The notes below the pieces were generated by a model. The model worked only from the letters and a program-made list of their open reading frames with translations. It was not told where the DNA came from and did not search any database. Positions 1-6,693 of a stretch of 12,388 bases of DNA are shown here, in pieces (the stretch's first letter is position 1; every line of letters begins with the position of its first letter). The position numbers were made by a program, and so were the translations under genes. Source of the DNA: Phycisphaerae bacterium (GTDB lineage: Bacteria > Planctomycetota > Phycisphaerae > Sedimentisphaerales > SG8-4); the NCBI GenBank assembly GCA_030614945.1, contig JAUXAH010000028.1, positions 1 through 12,388 of the forward strand, written 5' to 3'.

Positions 1-975
1 AATACCAATGAAAATCCGTATCCGCCATCGCCGAAGGTATTAAAAGTGCTGGCAAAAATAAATGCGGAGCAGCTTCGGCGATATCCGGACCCTATGGGGA
101 ACGCTTTTCGCCAGGCGGCGGCGGAAGTTAACGGCGTTTCGGCTGACTACATTATGTGCTGCAACGGCGGAGATGAGCTACTGACTATTGCTTTGCGGGC
201 GTTTTGTGATGAGAATCGGCCTGTCGCATATCCTGTTCCCAGTTATTCACTTTATCCGGTGTTGGCTGAGCTGCAAAATTGCAAGGCAATCGAAGTGCCG
301 TTCGACGGCGAGTTTAATCTCCCGCCCAAATTGGTTGGAACCGGTGCGGCTTTGACTATTGTCTGCAATCCAAACGCACCGAGCGGGACTTTCACAAGCG
401 TTGACGAAATGGCGTCGCTGGCGGACGAATTAGCCGGGGTATTATTGATTGATGAGGCCTACGTGGACTTTGCAGAAGAGAATTGTGCGGGGCTGGTTAA
501 AGAGTTCGATAATGTGGTCATACTCCGGTCGATGAGTAAAGGGTACTCGCTTGCGGGAATGAGATTCGGATATGCGATTGCCGGGCCGGGTTTGATAGCG
601 GGCCTTATGAAGGTCAAGGACTCCTATAATGTCAATGCGGTTGTTATTGCCGTCGCCACTGCAGCGATAAAAGACCAGAAGTACTTCAAAGAAAATGTCG
701 AAGAAGTAAAGAGAGACCGCAGCATATTGACTGCGCAACTGCAAGCTTTGAAATTCAAAGTGGCAAAAAGCCACGCCAATTTTGTTCTTGCCGAGAGCAA
801 AAACTGCAAGGCAAACGAGATATATGATAAACTGGCGCAGCGTAATATTTATGTCAGGTTCTTTGACCTGCCCGGGTTGAGTAACAAGCTGAGGATAACG
901 GTCGGCACGAGTGAAGAAAATGATAAGCTCGTTCTGGCTTTGAAGGAAATCTTAAATCAGAGCAAAAAAGATTAA
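1..975 (+). CDS. hisC: Histidinol-phosphate aminotransferase (5' end cut by window)
   Basis: PLP-dependent fold-type I aminotransferase that transfers an amino group from glutamate to imidazole-acetol phosphate, giving L-histidinol phosphate in cytosolic histidine synthesis. The frame is open from base 1 and already reads NTNENPYPPSP, the family's N-terminal substrate-binding motif, so only a short N-terminal piece is missing. The GTG at 46 is internal. Further motifs: YPDPMG (substrate region), NPNAPSGT (the NPN-P-G loop), LLIDEAYVDF (PLP ring Asp and Tyr), SMSKGYSLAGMRFGYA with the Schiff-base lysine at codon 538-540, and C-terminal LRITVGT with the carboxylate-binding Arg. About 325 residues are visible, against 350-370 for the whole family. 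It precedes hisB, as in many his clusters. The family is secure; preference for histidinol phosphate over an aromatic amino acid is supported mainly by the hisB neighbour. Confidence 0.94.
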   Translation, partial: NTNENPYPPSPKVLKVLAKINAEQLRRYPDPMGNAFRQAAAEVNGVSADYIMCCNGGDELLTIALRAFCDENRPVAYPVPSYSLYPVLAELQNCKAIEVPFDGEFNLPPKLVGTGAALTIVCNPNAPSGTFTSVDEMASLADELAGVLLIDEAYVDFAEENCAGLVKEFDNVVILRSMSKGYSLAGMRFGYAIAGPGLIAGLMKVKDSYNVNAVVIAVATAAIKDQKYFKENVEEVKRDRSILTAQLQALKFKVAKSHANFVLAESKNCKANEIYDKLAQRNIYVRFFDLPGLSNKLRITVGTSEENDKLVLALKEILNQSKKD

Positions 976-1002
976 CCGCGGAGAACGCAGAGAGCGCAGA
1001 GG
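976..1002. repeat. 9-bp period tandem repeat after hisC
   Basis: Three imperfect 9-bp units (ccgcggaga, acgcagaga, gcgcagagg) begin directly after the hisC stop codon. The purine-rich GCAGAGA pattern is a type of short repeat often seen in intergenic DNA of environmental bacteria. It has no visible coding role and is followed by A-rich sequence. Confidence 0.6.
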
Positions 1003-1031
1003 AAAAATAAAACAAAAGGAAAAGAATATGG

Positions 1032-1079
1032 ATTCCCGCTTTCGCGGGAATGACAGAAAGGTCGCGGGAATGACAGAAA
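1032..1079. repeat. Hairpin (attcccgc/gcgggaat) plus 20-bp period direct repeat
   Basis: A perfect 8-bp inverted repeat (1032-1039 with 1044-1051, loop tttc) is followed by a second copy of its right half. The 18-mer tcgcgggaatgacagaaa occurs at 1042-1059 and again at 1062-1079. The ATTCCCGC...GCGGGAAT core resembles a dispersed repeat core known from several bacteria (for example the dRS3 type in Neisseria). That resemblance is from memory and is not proof of kinship. No T-run follows the stem, so it is not a typical intrinsic terminator. It sits between hisC and the hisB ribosome-binding site. Confidence 0.65.
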
Positions 1080-1092
1080 AAAGGATATTCTT

Positions 1093-1677
1093 ATGGAAGA
1101 AAGAACCGCTAAAACTCACAGGCAAACAAAAGAAACCGATGTCAGTGTAGAGCTTAATCTGGACGGCGTCGGCAAATATGAGATTGATACCGGCATCGGT
1201 TTTTTAGACCATATGCTTACCCACCTGAGCAAGCACAGCAAAATCGACCTGGTGGTCCGCGCCAAAGGCGATTTGAATGTCGATGTGCACCATACGGTCG
1301 AAGATATTGCAATATGCATGGGCGAATGTTTGCTCAAAGCCCTCGGGGACAAAAGAGGGATTTGCAGATACGGGCATAGTTCTGTGCCGATGGAAGAGAC
1401 GTTGGCCAACGTGTCGGTAGATTTGTCCGGCAGGCCGAGCTGCGTTTATAATGTTGAATACAGGACGGATAAAATTGGTGATTTCGACGTTGAGTGTCTG
1501 CAAGAAATGCTGCGAAGCTTTTCAAATACGGGCAAGTTTAATCTGCATATAAACGTGCCATACGGGACGAACAGCCATCACATAGCTGAGGCGATTTTCA
1601 AGGGATTGGGCAAGGCACTTGCCGCGGCAGTGAGGATTGTCGGGACGGATGTCCCCAGCACAAAGGGGCTGTTGTGA
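1093..1677 (+). CDS. hisB: Imidazoleglycerol-phosphate dehydratase
   Basis: Dehydrates imidazole-glycerol phosphate to imidazole-acetol phosphate, two-Mn enzyme, sixth step of histidine synthesis; its product is the HisC substrate. The 194 residues match the stand-alone dehydratase, with no N-terminal histidinol-phosphatase domain of the E. coli kind. The two metal-site motifs are intact: FLDHMLTHLSKHS (H40, H44) and DVHHTVEDIAICMG (H66, H67, E70), then the second-half HHIAEAIFKGLGKAL (H162, H163, E166). RYGHSSVPMEETL (residues 92-104) is the conserved substrate segment. The ATG at 1093 follows aagga at 1081-1085 with a 7-nt spacer. The stop overlaps the ispF start by 4 nt. The hisC-hisB gap is 117 nt and is filled with repeats. 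Confidence 0.97.
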   Translation: MEERTAKTHRQTKETDVSVELNLDGVGKYEIDTGIGFLDHMLTHLSKHSKIDLVVRAKGDLNVDVHHTVEDIAICMGECLLKALGDKRGICRYGHSSVPMEETLANVSVDLSGRPSCVYNVEYRTDKIGDFDVECLQEMLRSFSNTGKFNLHINVPYGTNSHHIAEAIFKGLGKALAAAVRIVGTDVPSTKGLL

Positions 1678-2186
1678 TTGAGGAACCCAAGGCAGAATAT
1701 AGAACCGGGATAGGCACTGATATCCACAGGATAGTTGAGGGCAGGAAGCTGATGCTGGGCGGAGTTTATGTGCCGTACCCGGCCGGCTTAGCCGGCCACA
1801 GCGATGGTGATGTGGGCCTGCACGCCGTCATCGATGCACTGCTCGGGGCAAGCGGGATGGGTGATATAGGGACGTTGTTTCCCGATACTGACCCGCGGTG
1901 GAAAGACGCAGACAGCAAAGAGCTTTTGTTTATTGTAAAGGAGCGGCTCGAAGAAAGCCGCTGGGAAGTGGTCAATATTGACTTGATAATCCACGCAGAG
2001 CAGCCGCGGCTTGAGCCGGTCAAAGGGCAGATGAAAAGATGTATTGCCGGGCTTTTGGGTATCGATTTTACCGCGGTGAACGTCAAGGCAAAAACAAACG
2101 AAGAGCTTGGTGATGTAGGAGCGGGCGAGGCGATGGCCGCTACGGCGATAGCACTTTTGAGAAAGAAGAAAAGAAGGACGTTGTAA
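1674..2186 (+). CDS. ispF: 2-C-methyl-D-erythritol 2,4-cyclodiphosphate synthase
   Basis: Cyclises CDP-methylerythritol 2-phosphate to MEcPP with release of CMP, in the non-mevalonate isoprenoid pathway; the family works as a cytosolic trimer with Zn at the active site. The metal ligands are D16 and H18 in GIGTDIHR and H50 in DVGLHAVIDALLGA. HSDGDV (42-47), the loop GDIGTLFPDTDP (64-74) and the CDP-binding tail VKAKTNEELGDVGAGEAMAA are present. It is a single-domain 170-residue protein, not an IspDF fusion. The start is GTG at 1674, overlapping the hisB stop in a GTGA, with aagggg five to six bases upstream. Coupling to histidine genes is probably a matter of shared transcription, not pathway logic. 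Confidence 0.96.
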   Translation: MIEEPKAEYRTGIGTDIHRIVEGRKLMLGGVYVPYPAGLAGHSDGDVGLHAVIDALLGASGMGDIGTLFPDTDPRWKDADSKELLFIVKERLEESRWEVVNIDLIIHAEQPRLEPVKGQMKRCIAGLLGIDFTAVNVKAKTNEELGDVGAGEAMAATAIALLRKKKRRTL

Positions 2187-2254
2187 TTGATTACTGATTA
2201 ATGATAATTGATTATTGAAAATAAAACTAAGTGCTCAAATCAATTACCAATTAG
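2187..2254. repeat. Heptad tandem array with inverted copy, ispF-cysS gap
   Basis: Directly after the ispF stop come five 7-bp units: ttgatta (2187), ctgatta (2194), atgataa (2201), ttgatta (2208) and the decayed ttgaaaa (2215). Two units of opposite sense, caattac and caattag, follow at 2241-2254. The 10-mer at 2183-2192 (gtaattgatt) is the exact reverse complement of 2238-2247, so the region can fold into an AT-rich hairpin. The rest of the 90-nt gap holds the cysS ribosome-binding site (aaaggtg, 2263-2269). Confidence 0.75.
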
Positions 2255-2276
2255 GCATTTTTAAAGGTGTTTGTAG

Positions 2277-3755
2277 ATGGGTTTGAAGCTTTATAACAGC
2301 TTGACGAGAAGGAAAGAAGAGTTTAAGCCGTTGAAAAAAGGCCAGGTTGGGGTATATGTCTGCGGGCCGACCGTATATGGGCATGCACATTTAGGGCATG
2401 CGAAAAGTTATGTAAGCTTCGATGTGCTTGTTCGCTATCTTCGCTACCTGGGATACAGTGTTACCTACGTGCAGAATATAACCGACGTTGGTCATTTGAC
2501 CGACGATGCGGATGAAGGCGAGGATAAGGTTGTTGAGGCGGCAAAAAAAGAGAAGAAGCATCCGATGGCGCTGGCGGAGTACTACACCCGCAGCTACTTC
2601 GAGGATATGGACGCATTGAACTGCGCTCGGCCGGATATAAGCCCGCGAGCCGGCGGACATATAACCGAGCAGATAGAGCTGGTAAAGACACTTCAGGAAA
2701 AAGGATATGCTTACGAGGTCAATGGGTCGGTGTATTTCGATGTGTCTAAATTCAAGGAGTACGGGAAACTGTCGGGCAGAAATGTCGAAGAGATGCAGGC
2801 CGGCGCCCGTGTCGAGGTTTCGCCGGAGAAGAGAAAGCCGGTGGATTTTGCGCTCTGGAAAAAAGCTGAGCCGAACCATATTATGCAATGGCCGAGCCCC
2901 TGGGGGATGGGCTATCCGGGCTGGCATCTGGAATGTTCGGTAATGAGTATGAAATATCTGGGCAAGACCATCGATATCCACGGCGGGGGGTTGGAAAATC
3001 AGTTTCCACATCACGAGTGCGAAATTGCTCAATCAGAGGCGGCCAACGGTGTGCAGTTCGTTCGATACTGGCTGCACAATAATATGGTTACCGTTGACGG
3101 ACAAAAGATGGGCAAGAGTTTAAATAATTTTATTACTCTAAAACAGGCCTTTTCCGGTGCTCACGAAAGATTGACGAGGAGCTATGACCCGCCGGCGGTG
3201 AGACAGTTGATTTTGAACAGCCATTACAGAAGCCCGCTGGATTTTTCAGATGCGGCGCTATTTGCGGCGCAGAGCGGTTATAAAAAAATAACGGAGACGG
3301 TTATGGCGGTGCGGAAAAGAATGGTACAGGCGACTAAAGGTGAAATCGACAGTAAAATGGTAGAGGAACTAAAGCGGTTAAGGGAGAAATTCGAAGCGGC
3401 AATGGACGATGATTTGAATACTTCCATCGCACTGTCGGTTATATTTGAACTGGTTCGGCTGGCAAACAAATTGCTCGAAGAAGGAAATGCTACCGCAGAA
3501 ACGCTTAATGCATTCGATGTTCTGTTTGACCGGTTAGGTGGAGAAGTATTGGGTATTGTAAAAGACGAATACCCGCAGGTCGGCGGAGCCGATGATGAGA
3601 TGATAGACAAATTGGTCAAATTTTGGGTCGAGCAGCGAAGGGAGGCCCGCAAGCGAGGTGATTTCAAGCTGGCGGATGCTACTCGTGCCAAACTGGATGA
3701 AATCGGGATTGTGCTGGAAGATAAGCCGGACGAAACCATCTGGAGAAGGAAATGA
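2277..3755 (+). CDS. cysS: Cysteinyl-tRNA synthetase
   Basis: Class I synthetase that charges tRNA(Cys) with cysteine in the cytosol. The Rossmann-fold signature is GHAHLGH (residues 35-41, HIGH motif with HLGH), and the second signature is QKMGKSLNNF (K277-S281, KMGKS instead of KMSKS). The Zn ligands are at the family spacing: C29 in VCGPTVY, C220 in GWHLECS, H245 and E249 in FPHHECEI. The C-terminal part (from about 325) is the helical DALR-like and anticodon-binding region, ending ARKRGDFKLADATRAKLDEIGI, a typical CysS tail. The 492 residues are slightly longer than the 461 of E. coli; extra length includes a charged stretch near 83-96. The ATG at 2277 has aaaggtg seven bases upstream. 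The stop overlaps ruvC by 4 nt. The KMGKS variant is one I associate with Bacteroidetes-like CysS, so lateral history is possible but not shown. Confidence 0.97.
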   Translation: MGLKLYNSLTRRKEEFKPLKKGQVGVYVCGPTVYGHAHLGHAKSYVSFDVLVRYLRYLGYSVTYVQNITDVGHLTDDADEGEDKVVEAAKKEKKHPMALAEYYTRSYFEDMDALNCARPDISPRAGGHITEQIELVKTLQEKGYAYEVNGSVYFDVSKFKEYGKLSGRNVEEMQAGARVEVSPEKRKPVDFALWKKAEPNHIMQWPSPWGMGYPGWHLECSVMSMKYLGKTIDIHGGGLENQFPHHECEIAQSEAANGVQFVRYWLHNNMVTVDGQKMGKSLNNFITLKQAFSGAHERLTRSYDPPAVRQLILNSHYRSPLDFSDAALFAAQSGYKKITETVMAVRKRMVQATKGEIDSKMVEELKRLREKFEAAMDDDLNTSIALSVIFELVRLANKLLEEGNATAETLNAFDVLFDRLGGEVLGIVKDEYPQVGGADDEMIDKLVKFWVEQRREARKRGDFKLADATRAKLDEIGIVLEDKPDETIWRRK

Positions 3756-4255
3756 GGATACTCGGCATCGACCCTGGTCTGCAGGTCTGCGGATACGCTT
3801 GTTTAGAGAAAAGTGAAGACAAAGAGACGTTAATTGAAGCGGGCGTTTTTCAAACTGACAATGACCTGGCAATAGAAGTAAGGTTGAATCAGATTGCTGA
3901 AGATATAGAGTCACTATTAAAAAAGTTCAGGCCTGGGATTGTGGCAGTAGAAGAATTATACTCGCACTATGCTCATCCGAAGACGGCGATATTGATGGGG
4001 CACGCAAGAGGTGTTATATTACAAAGGTGCGCAGAGGCGGCAATCGAGGTCAGAAGCTTTAGTGCGACGCGTATAAAAAAATCAATTACCGGCAACGGCA
4101 GGGCATCAAAGGAGCAAGTACAAAAGACGATTCAAAGGACTTTGTCTTTGCCTGCGGTGCCGGAGCCGAGCGATGTGGCTGATGCCATAGCGGCGGCGCT
4201 GTGCTGTGCGAATTCGAGGGAAAGTCTCGCTGGAGTAACCAACAACAAACTATGA
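3752..4255 (+). CDS. ruvC: Holliday-junction endonuclease RuvC
   Basis: Metal-dependent RNase H-fold nuclease that acts as a dimer and cuts four-way junctions symmetrically after RuvAB branch migration. The four acidic catalytic residues are in place: D7 in LGIDPGL, E67 in VAVEELY, and D141 and D144 in PSDVADAIAAALC. The basic DNA-contact segment IKKSITGNGRASKEQVQ (108-124) is also conserved. Length (167) is normal. The ATG at 3752 overlaps the cysS TGA in ATGA and has ggagaagga just upstream. The stop overlaps the ruvA start the same way, so cysS-ruvC-ruvA should be translated as a coupled unit. Confidence 0.97.
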   Translation: MRILGIDPGLQVCGYACLEKSEDKETLIEAGVFQTDNDLAIEVRLNQIAEDIESLLKKFRPGIVAVEELYSHYAHPKTAILMGHARGVILQRCAEAAIEVRSFSATRIKKSITGNGRASKEQVQKTIQRTLSLPAVPEPSDVADAIAAALCCANSRESLAGVTNNKL

Positions 4256-4881
4256 TAGCGAGGATTGAAGGAAAACTTGTCAAGCTGGACTCCGATAGTG
4301 CCCTGGTGCAGGTTGGGGCGGTCGGGTATGAAGTGATGTTAGCCAGCTATTGTGTAAGCGCACTATCAGACAAGGTCGGCACGGATATTAGTCTTTGTAC
4401 TATGGAATATTATGAGGGTGCGCCGGGCGGCGGTAATCTGATACCGCGGATAGTTGGTTTTTTGAATGCAAGCGAGAGGGATTTTTTCACCAAGTTTATC
4501 AGTGTCAAAGGGATGGGTATAAAAAAGGGACTGCGGTCATTGAGCGTTCCGATAGCTACCATAGCGGCGGCGATAGAGAACGGCGATGACAAGACACTTC
4601 TGTCACTGCCGTCAGTGGGCAAGAGGATGGCCCAGCAGATTATCGCCGAATTAAAAGGCAAGTTACAAACTTTCGCAGTTGGGGCTGAGCCGGGCAAGCC
4701 GGCGGAGGCGAGATTTAAGCCATTCCAGGCCGAAGCACTGGAGATTCTTATCGCCTGGGGTGAAAAACGAAGCGAGGCGATGGAGCTGATTGAGCTGGCC
4801 TGTGAGAAGCACCCTGATATAAATTCGGCTGAGGCGCTTGTGCCTCTGGTGTACAGGCTAAAGCAGGGAGTAGAGGTCTGA
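4252..4881 (+). CDS. ruvA: Holliday-junction DNA-binding subunit RuvA
   Basis: Tetrameric protein that binds four-way junctions and loads the RuvB motor. I choose the ATG at 4252, within the ruvC stop (ATGA). It gives 209 residues beginning MIARIEGKLV, the usual RuvA start; the open frame reaches back to 4201, but those 17 codons lie inside ruvC and have no family match. Domain I (about 1-65) is the OB fold. Domain II holds two helix-hairpin-helix motifs, FISVKGMGIKKGL and LPSVGKRMAQQIIAELKGKL. Domain III (about 160-209; FQAEALEILIAWGEKRSEAMELI) is the RuvB-binding three-helix bundle after a short PG/A-rich linker. All three domains are complete. Confidence 0.96.
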   Translation: MIARIEGKLVKLDSDSALVQVGAVGYEVMLASYCVSALSDKVGTDISLCTMEYYEGAPGGGNLIPRIVGFLNASERDFFTKFISVKGMGIKKGLRSLSVPIATIAAAIENGDDKTLLSLPSVGKRMAQQIIAELKGKLQTFAVGAEPGKPAEARFKPFQAEALEILIAWGEKRSEAMELIELACEKHPDINSAEALVPLVYRLKQGVEV

Positions 4882-4883
4882 AA

Positions 4884-4947
4884 TAGTTGGTAGTTCGTAG
4901 TTATAAGTTTGGAGACTACGAACTACGAACAATGAACTACGAACTAA
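4884..4947. repeat. Heptad arrays in inverted orientation, ruvA-ruvB gap
   Basis: Three units on the left (tagttgg 4884, tagttcg 4891, tagttat 4898) face four on the right of complementary sense (tacgaac 4917 and 4924, aatgaac 4931, tacgaac 4938). The stretch 4890-4901 (gtagttcgtagt) pairs exactly with 4915-4926, a 12-bp stem with a 13-nt loop. The array takes up nearly the whole 69-nt gap. There is no clear Shine-Dalgarno sequence before the ruvB ATG at 4951, so the structure may matter for ruvB translation. No T-run follows the stem. Confidence 0.8.
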
Positions 4948-4950
4948 ACT

Positions 4951-6003
4951 ATGGCGATAGGCAGAATCATAAGCGGACGGTCATTAAACGAGCAGGAAGA
5001 AATTTTTAACGTTTCTCTTCGGCCGAAGCGCCTGGACGAATGCGTAGGGCAGTGCAACGTCAGGGAAAAGCTTGCAATTGCCATAACTGCGGCGAAGCAG
5101 AGGTGTGAGCCGCTGGAGCATATTTTGTTTTACGGCCCGCCCGGTCTCGGCAAAACAACGCTGGCTAACGTTGTGGCAAACGAGATGGAGGCGAGGATAC
5201 GGTGCTCATCGGGGCCGGCTATGGTAAAACAGGGTGACGTGATGGGGCTTTTGAGCAATATAAACACCGGCGATGTACTTTTTATTGATGAGGTTCACCG
5301 GCTCAGCACGCCGGTTGAAGAGTTTATTTATCCGGCGATGGAAGAATTCAAGGTTGACTTTACTGTTGACAGCGGCCTGCACGCAAAGACGATAAATTTT
5401 CCGCTGAAGCGTTTTACTTTGATTGGTGCGACGACGCGGGCGGGCCTCTTGAGCGCTCCACTTCGCAGCCGGTTCGGGATGCTGTATCACCTGACCTTTT
5501 ACAGCGCAGAAGAGCTGACAGCGATTCTGGGCAGGTCGGCAGAACTATTGCAATTGCAGTGCGAGGATGGGACGCTGGAATTGATTGCGAGTCGGTCCCG
5601 CGGTACGCCTCGTGTGGCGAATCGATTGTTAAAGCGGGTGCGTGATTACGCACAGGTAAAAGGCACAGGGGTGCTTAGTGCAAGAATAGTCGAGAGTGCG
5701 CTGGCGATGGAGCAGATTGACACGTTGGGTCTGGACGAATTAGACAGGGCTGTTCTGCATGCGTTGGTAAACGTCTATGATGGTGGGCCGGCCGGTATTG
5801 ATGCGATTGCGGCAACACTCGGCGAAGAAAGGGACACGCTCGAAGATGTGGTCGAGCCGTATCTTCTGCAAATAGGTTTTTTACGTCGAACCAAACGCGG
5901 CAGAGAGGTTACCCAGGCAGCCTGTAAGCATTTGGGACTCAAGTTCCATAAAAAGAAACGCGGCTCCGAGCAATCTGTGTTATTTGAGCAGAGCGGGCAG
6001 TAA
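4951..6003 (+). CDS. ruvB: Holliday-junction branch-migration helicase RuvB
   Basis: AAA+ hexameric motor that pumps DNA through the RuvA-bound junction. In order: the N-terminal signature VSLRPKRLDECVGQ (21-34), Walker A GPPGLGKT (62-69), Walker B VLFIDEVHR (109-117), the RuvA-contacting beta-hairpin region (about 128-152), sensor 1 GATTR (159-163), arginine finger in LRSRFG (R174), sensor 2 in RGTPRVANRLLKR (217-229), and the C-terminal winged-helix domain (about 262-335) with GGPAGIDAIAATLGEERDT and the PYLLQIGFL-RT-RGR signature. Its 350 residues are close to the family norm. It is intact and completes ruvCAB. A repeat-filled gap separates it from ruvA, unlike the coupled genes upstream. 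Confidence 0.98.
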   Translation: MAIGRIISGRSLNEQEEIFNVSLRPKRLDECVGQCNVREKLAIAITAAKQRCEPLEHILFYGPPGLGKTTLANVVANEMEARIRCSSGPAMVKQGDVMGLLSNINTGDVLFIDEVHRLSTPVEEFIYPAMEEFKVDFTVDSGLHAKTINFPLKRFTLIGATTRAGLLSAPLRSRFGMLYHLTFYSAEELTAILGRSAELLQLQCEDGTLELIASRSRGTPRVANRLLKRVRDYAQVKGTGVLSARIVESALAMEQIDTLGLDELDRAVLHALVNVYDGGPAGIDAIAATLGEERDTLEDVVEPYLLQIGFLRRTKRGREVTQAACKHLGLKFHKKKRGSEQSVLFEQSGQ

Positions 6004-6058
6004 ATTCATAAGGCGTGAATAAGTACGCCGACGATAAGGATGGAGCTTTATAAGAACT

Positions 6059-6577
6059 ATGGAAGATGAAATCTGCGAAAACTGCGGTGGAATCATAAGC
6101 CTTTTTGAACAGGCCTTTGTATATCAAGGTCGCATTGTTTGCGAGAAATGCGACAAAAAGCTGCGTGCCCAGTTAGAAGTCCGGAGCGAAGCTGCGCCAG
6201 TCCGACCCGCCGACTCACCTCTAACGGGGCGGGGGGAACCCCCAGAACCTGAAGAATTACTGGAATTCCCGGAACTCCAGGCCAGCCCGGTTAAAATCGA
6301 GCAGGCCCTTGACATATCAAAACCCCGGCCTCCAAAACCTTTACCTCATAAGCGCAAACGCTTAAGAATGAGGTCAACGCTCCTCTGGCTTTCACTTGCA
6401 GGATGGAGCTTGTTGTGTCTGTTCTTAATCTTTTATGTACCTGTGCGTTACGAGTCCGAATTGAAAGGCAATGTCTTCGGCGTTGAATGCCTGATAGTAT
6501 CTTGTATGGTTCTCTGGTTTCTGGGAGCTTTAGTGTTGTTTATAGCAACTACGTTTACTCAAAAGGACGAGAGATGA
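6059..6577 (+). CDS. Unrecognised zinc-ribbon protein with two C-terminal membrane segments
   Basis: I do not recognise this family. Residues 6-31 carry two CxxC knuckles (C6/C9 and C28/C31) around a short beta-rich stretch, YQGRIVCEKC, the shape of a small zinc ribbon or LIM-like finger. Residues 40-100 form a Pro/Glu-rich, probably disordered linker, then a basic patch (PHKRKRLRMR, 96-105). Two hydrophobic segments follow, about 108-128 and 141-165, ending in a charged tail (QKDER). The basic patch before the first segment favours the zinc ribbon staying in the cytoplasm, with both ends inside. The start at 6059 is the first in-frame ATG after stop codons; its ribosome-binding site is weak (ggag, 13 nt away). 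It is last in the plus block, 55 nt after ruvB. A membrane-tethered adaptor or sensor is possible, but no function can be assigned. Confidence 0.8.
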   Translation: MEDEICENCGGIISLFEQAFVYQGRIVCEKCDKKLRAQLEVRSEAAPVRPADSPLTGRGEPPEPEELLEFPELQASPVKIEQALDISKPRPPKPLPHKRKRLRMRSTLLWLSLAGWSLLCLFLIFYVPVRYESELKGNVFGVECLIVSCMVLWFLGALVLFIATTFTQKDER

Positions 6578-6584
6578 CACAACG

Positions 6585-6665
6585 TGTCATTGCGAACGAA
6601 GTGAAGCAATCTCAACTCACCGAAAGTCCGAGATTGCTTCGTCGCTTACGCTCCTCGCAATGACA
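6585..6665. repeat. 81-bp interrupted palindrome (dispersed-repeat type) between convergent genes
   Basis: The outer arms tgtcattgcga (6585-6595) and tcgcaatgaca (6655-6665) are perfect 11-bp inverted repeats. The inner arms gaagcaatctc (6603-6613) and gagattgcttc (6630-6640) are a second perfect 11-bp pair around a 16-nt loop. The intervening strips are unequal, 7 and 14 nt. A palindrome built from CATTGCGA and AAGCAATCTC is, to my knowledge, a dispersed intergenic repeat found in many unrelated bacterial genomes. It fills the gap between the 3' ends of the zinc-ribbon gene and recO and could fold in transcripts from either side, so it may help end transcription or stabilise both mRNA ends. 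It holds no gene. Confidence 0.85.
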
Positions 6666-6693
6666 ATTCCTCAAATCAAAAGTCACATATCAT

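Noticed and set aside
1032..1051. Intrinsic terminator after hisC
   Set aside because: The stem is good but no run of T follows on either strand, so it is listed as a repeat.
2391..3032. 213-codon open frame on the minus strand inside cysS
   Set aside because: It lies fully opposite the conserved catalytic part of cysS, has no family motif, and is an antisense shadow.
4201..4251. Upstream extension of ruvA to a GTG at 4201
   Set aside because: RuvA proteins begin MIxxxxG, matching the ATG at 4252 in the ATGA overlap; the extra codons belong to ruvC in another frame.
6040..6069. Nine-codon leader-like frame before the zinc-ribbon gene
   Set aside because: No ribosome-binding signal or attenuator structure, and no codon bias; short frames of this size occur by chance.
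6344..6373. Hairpin (taagcg/cgctta with outer cctca/tgagg) inside the zinc-ribbon gene
   Set aside because: Short, bulged and inside a coding frame that reads through it; no T-run. Probably chance.
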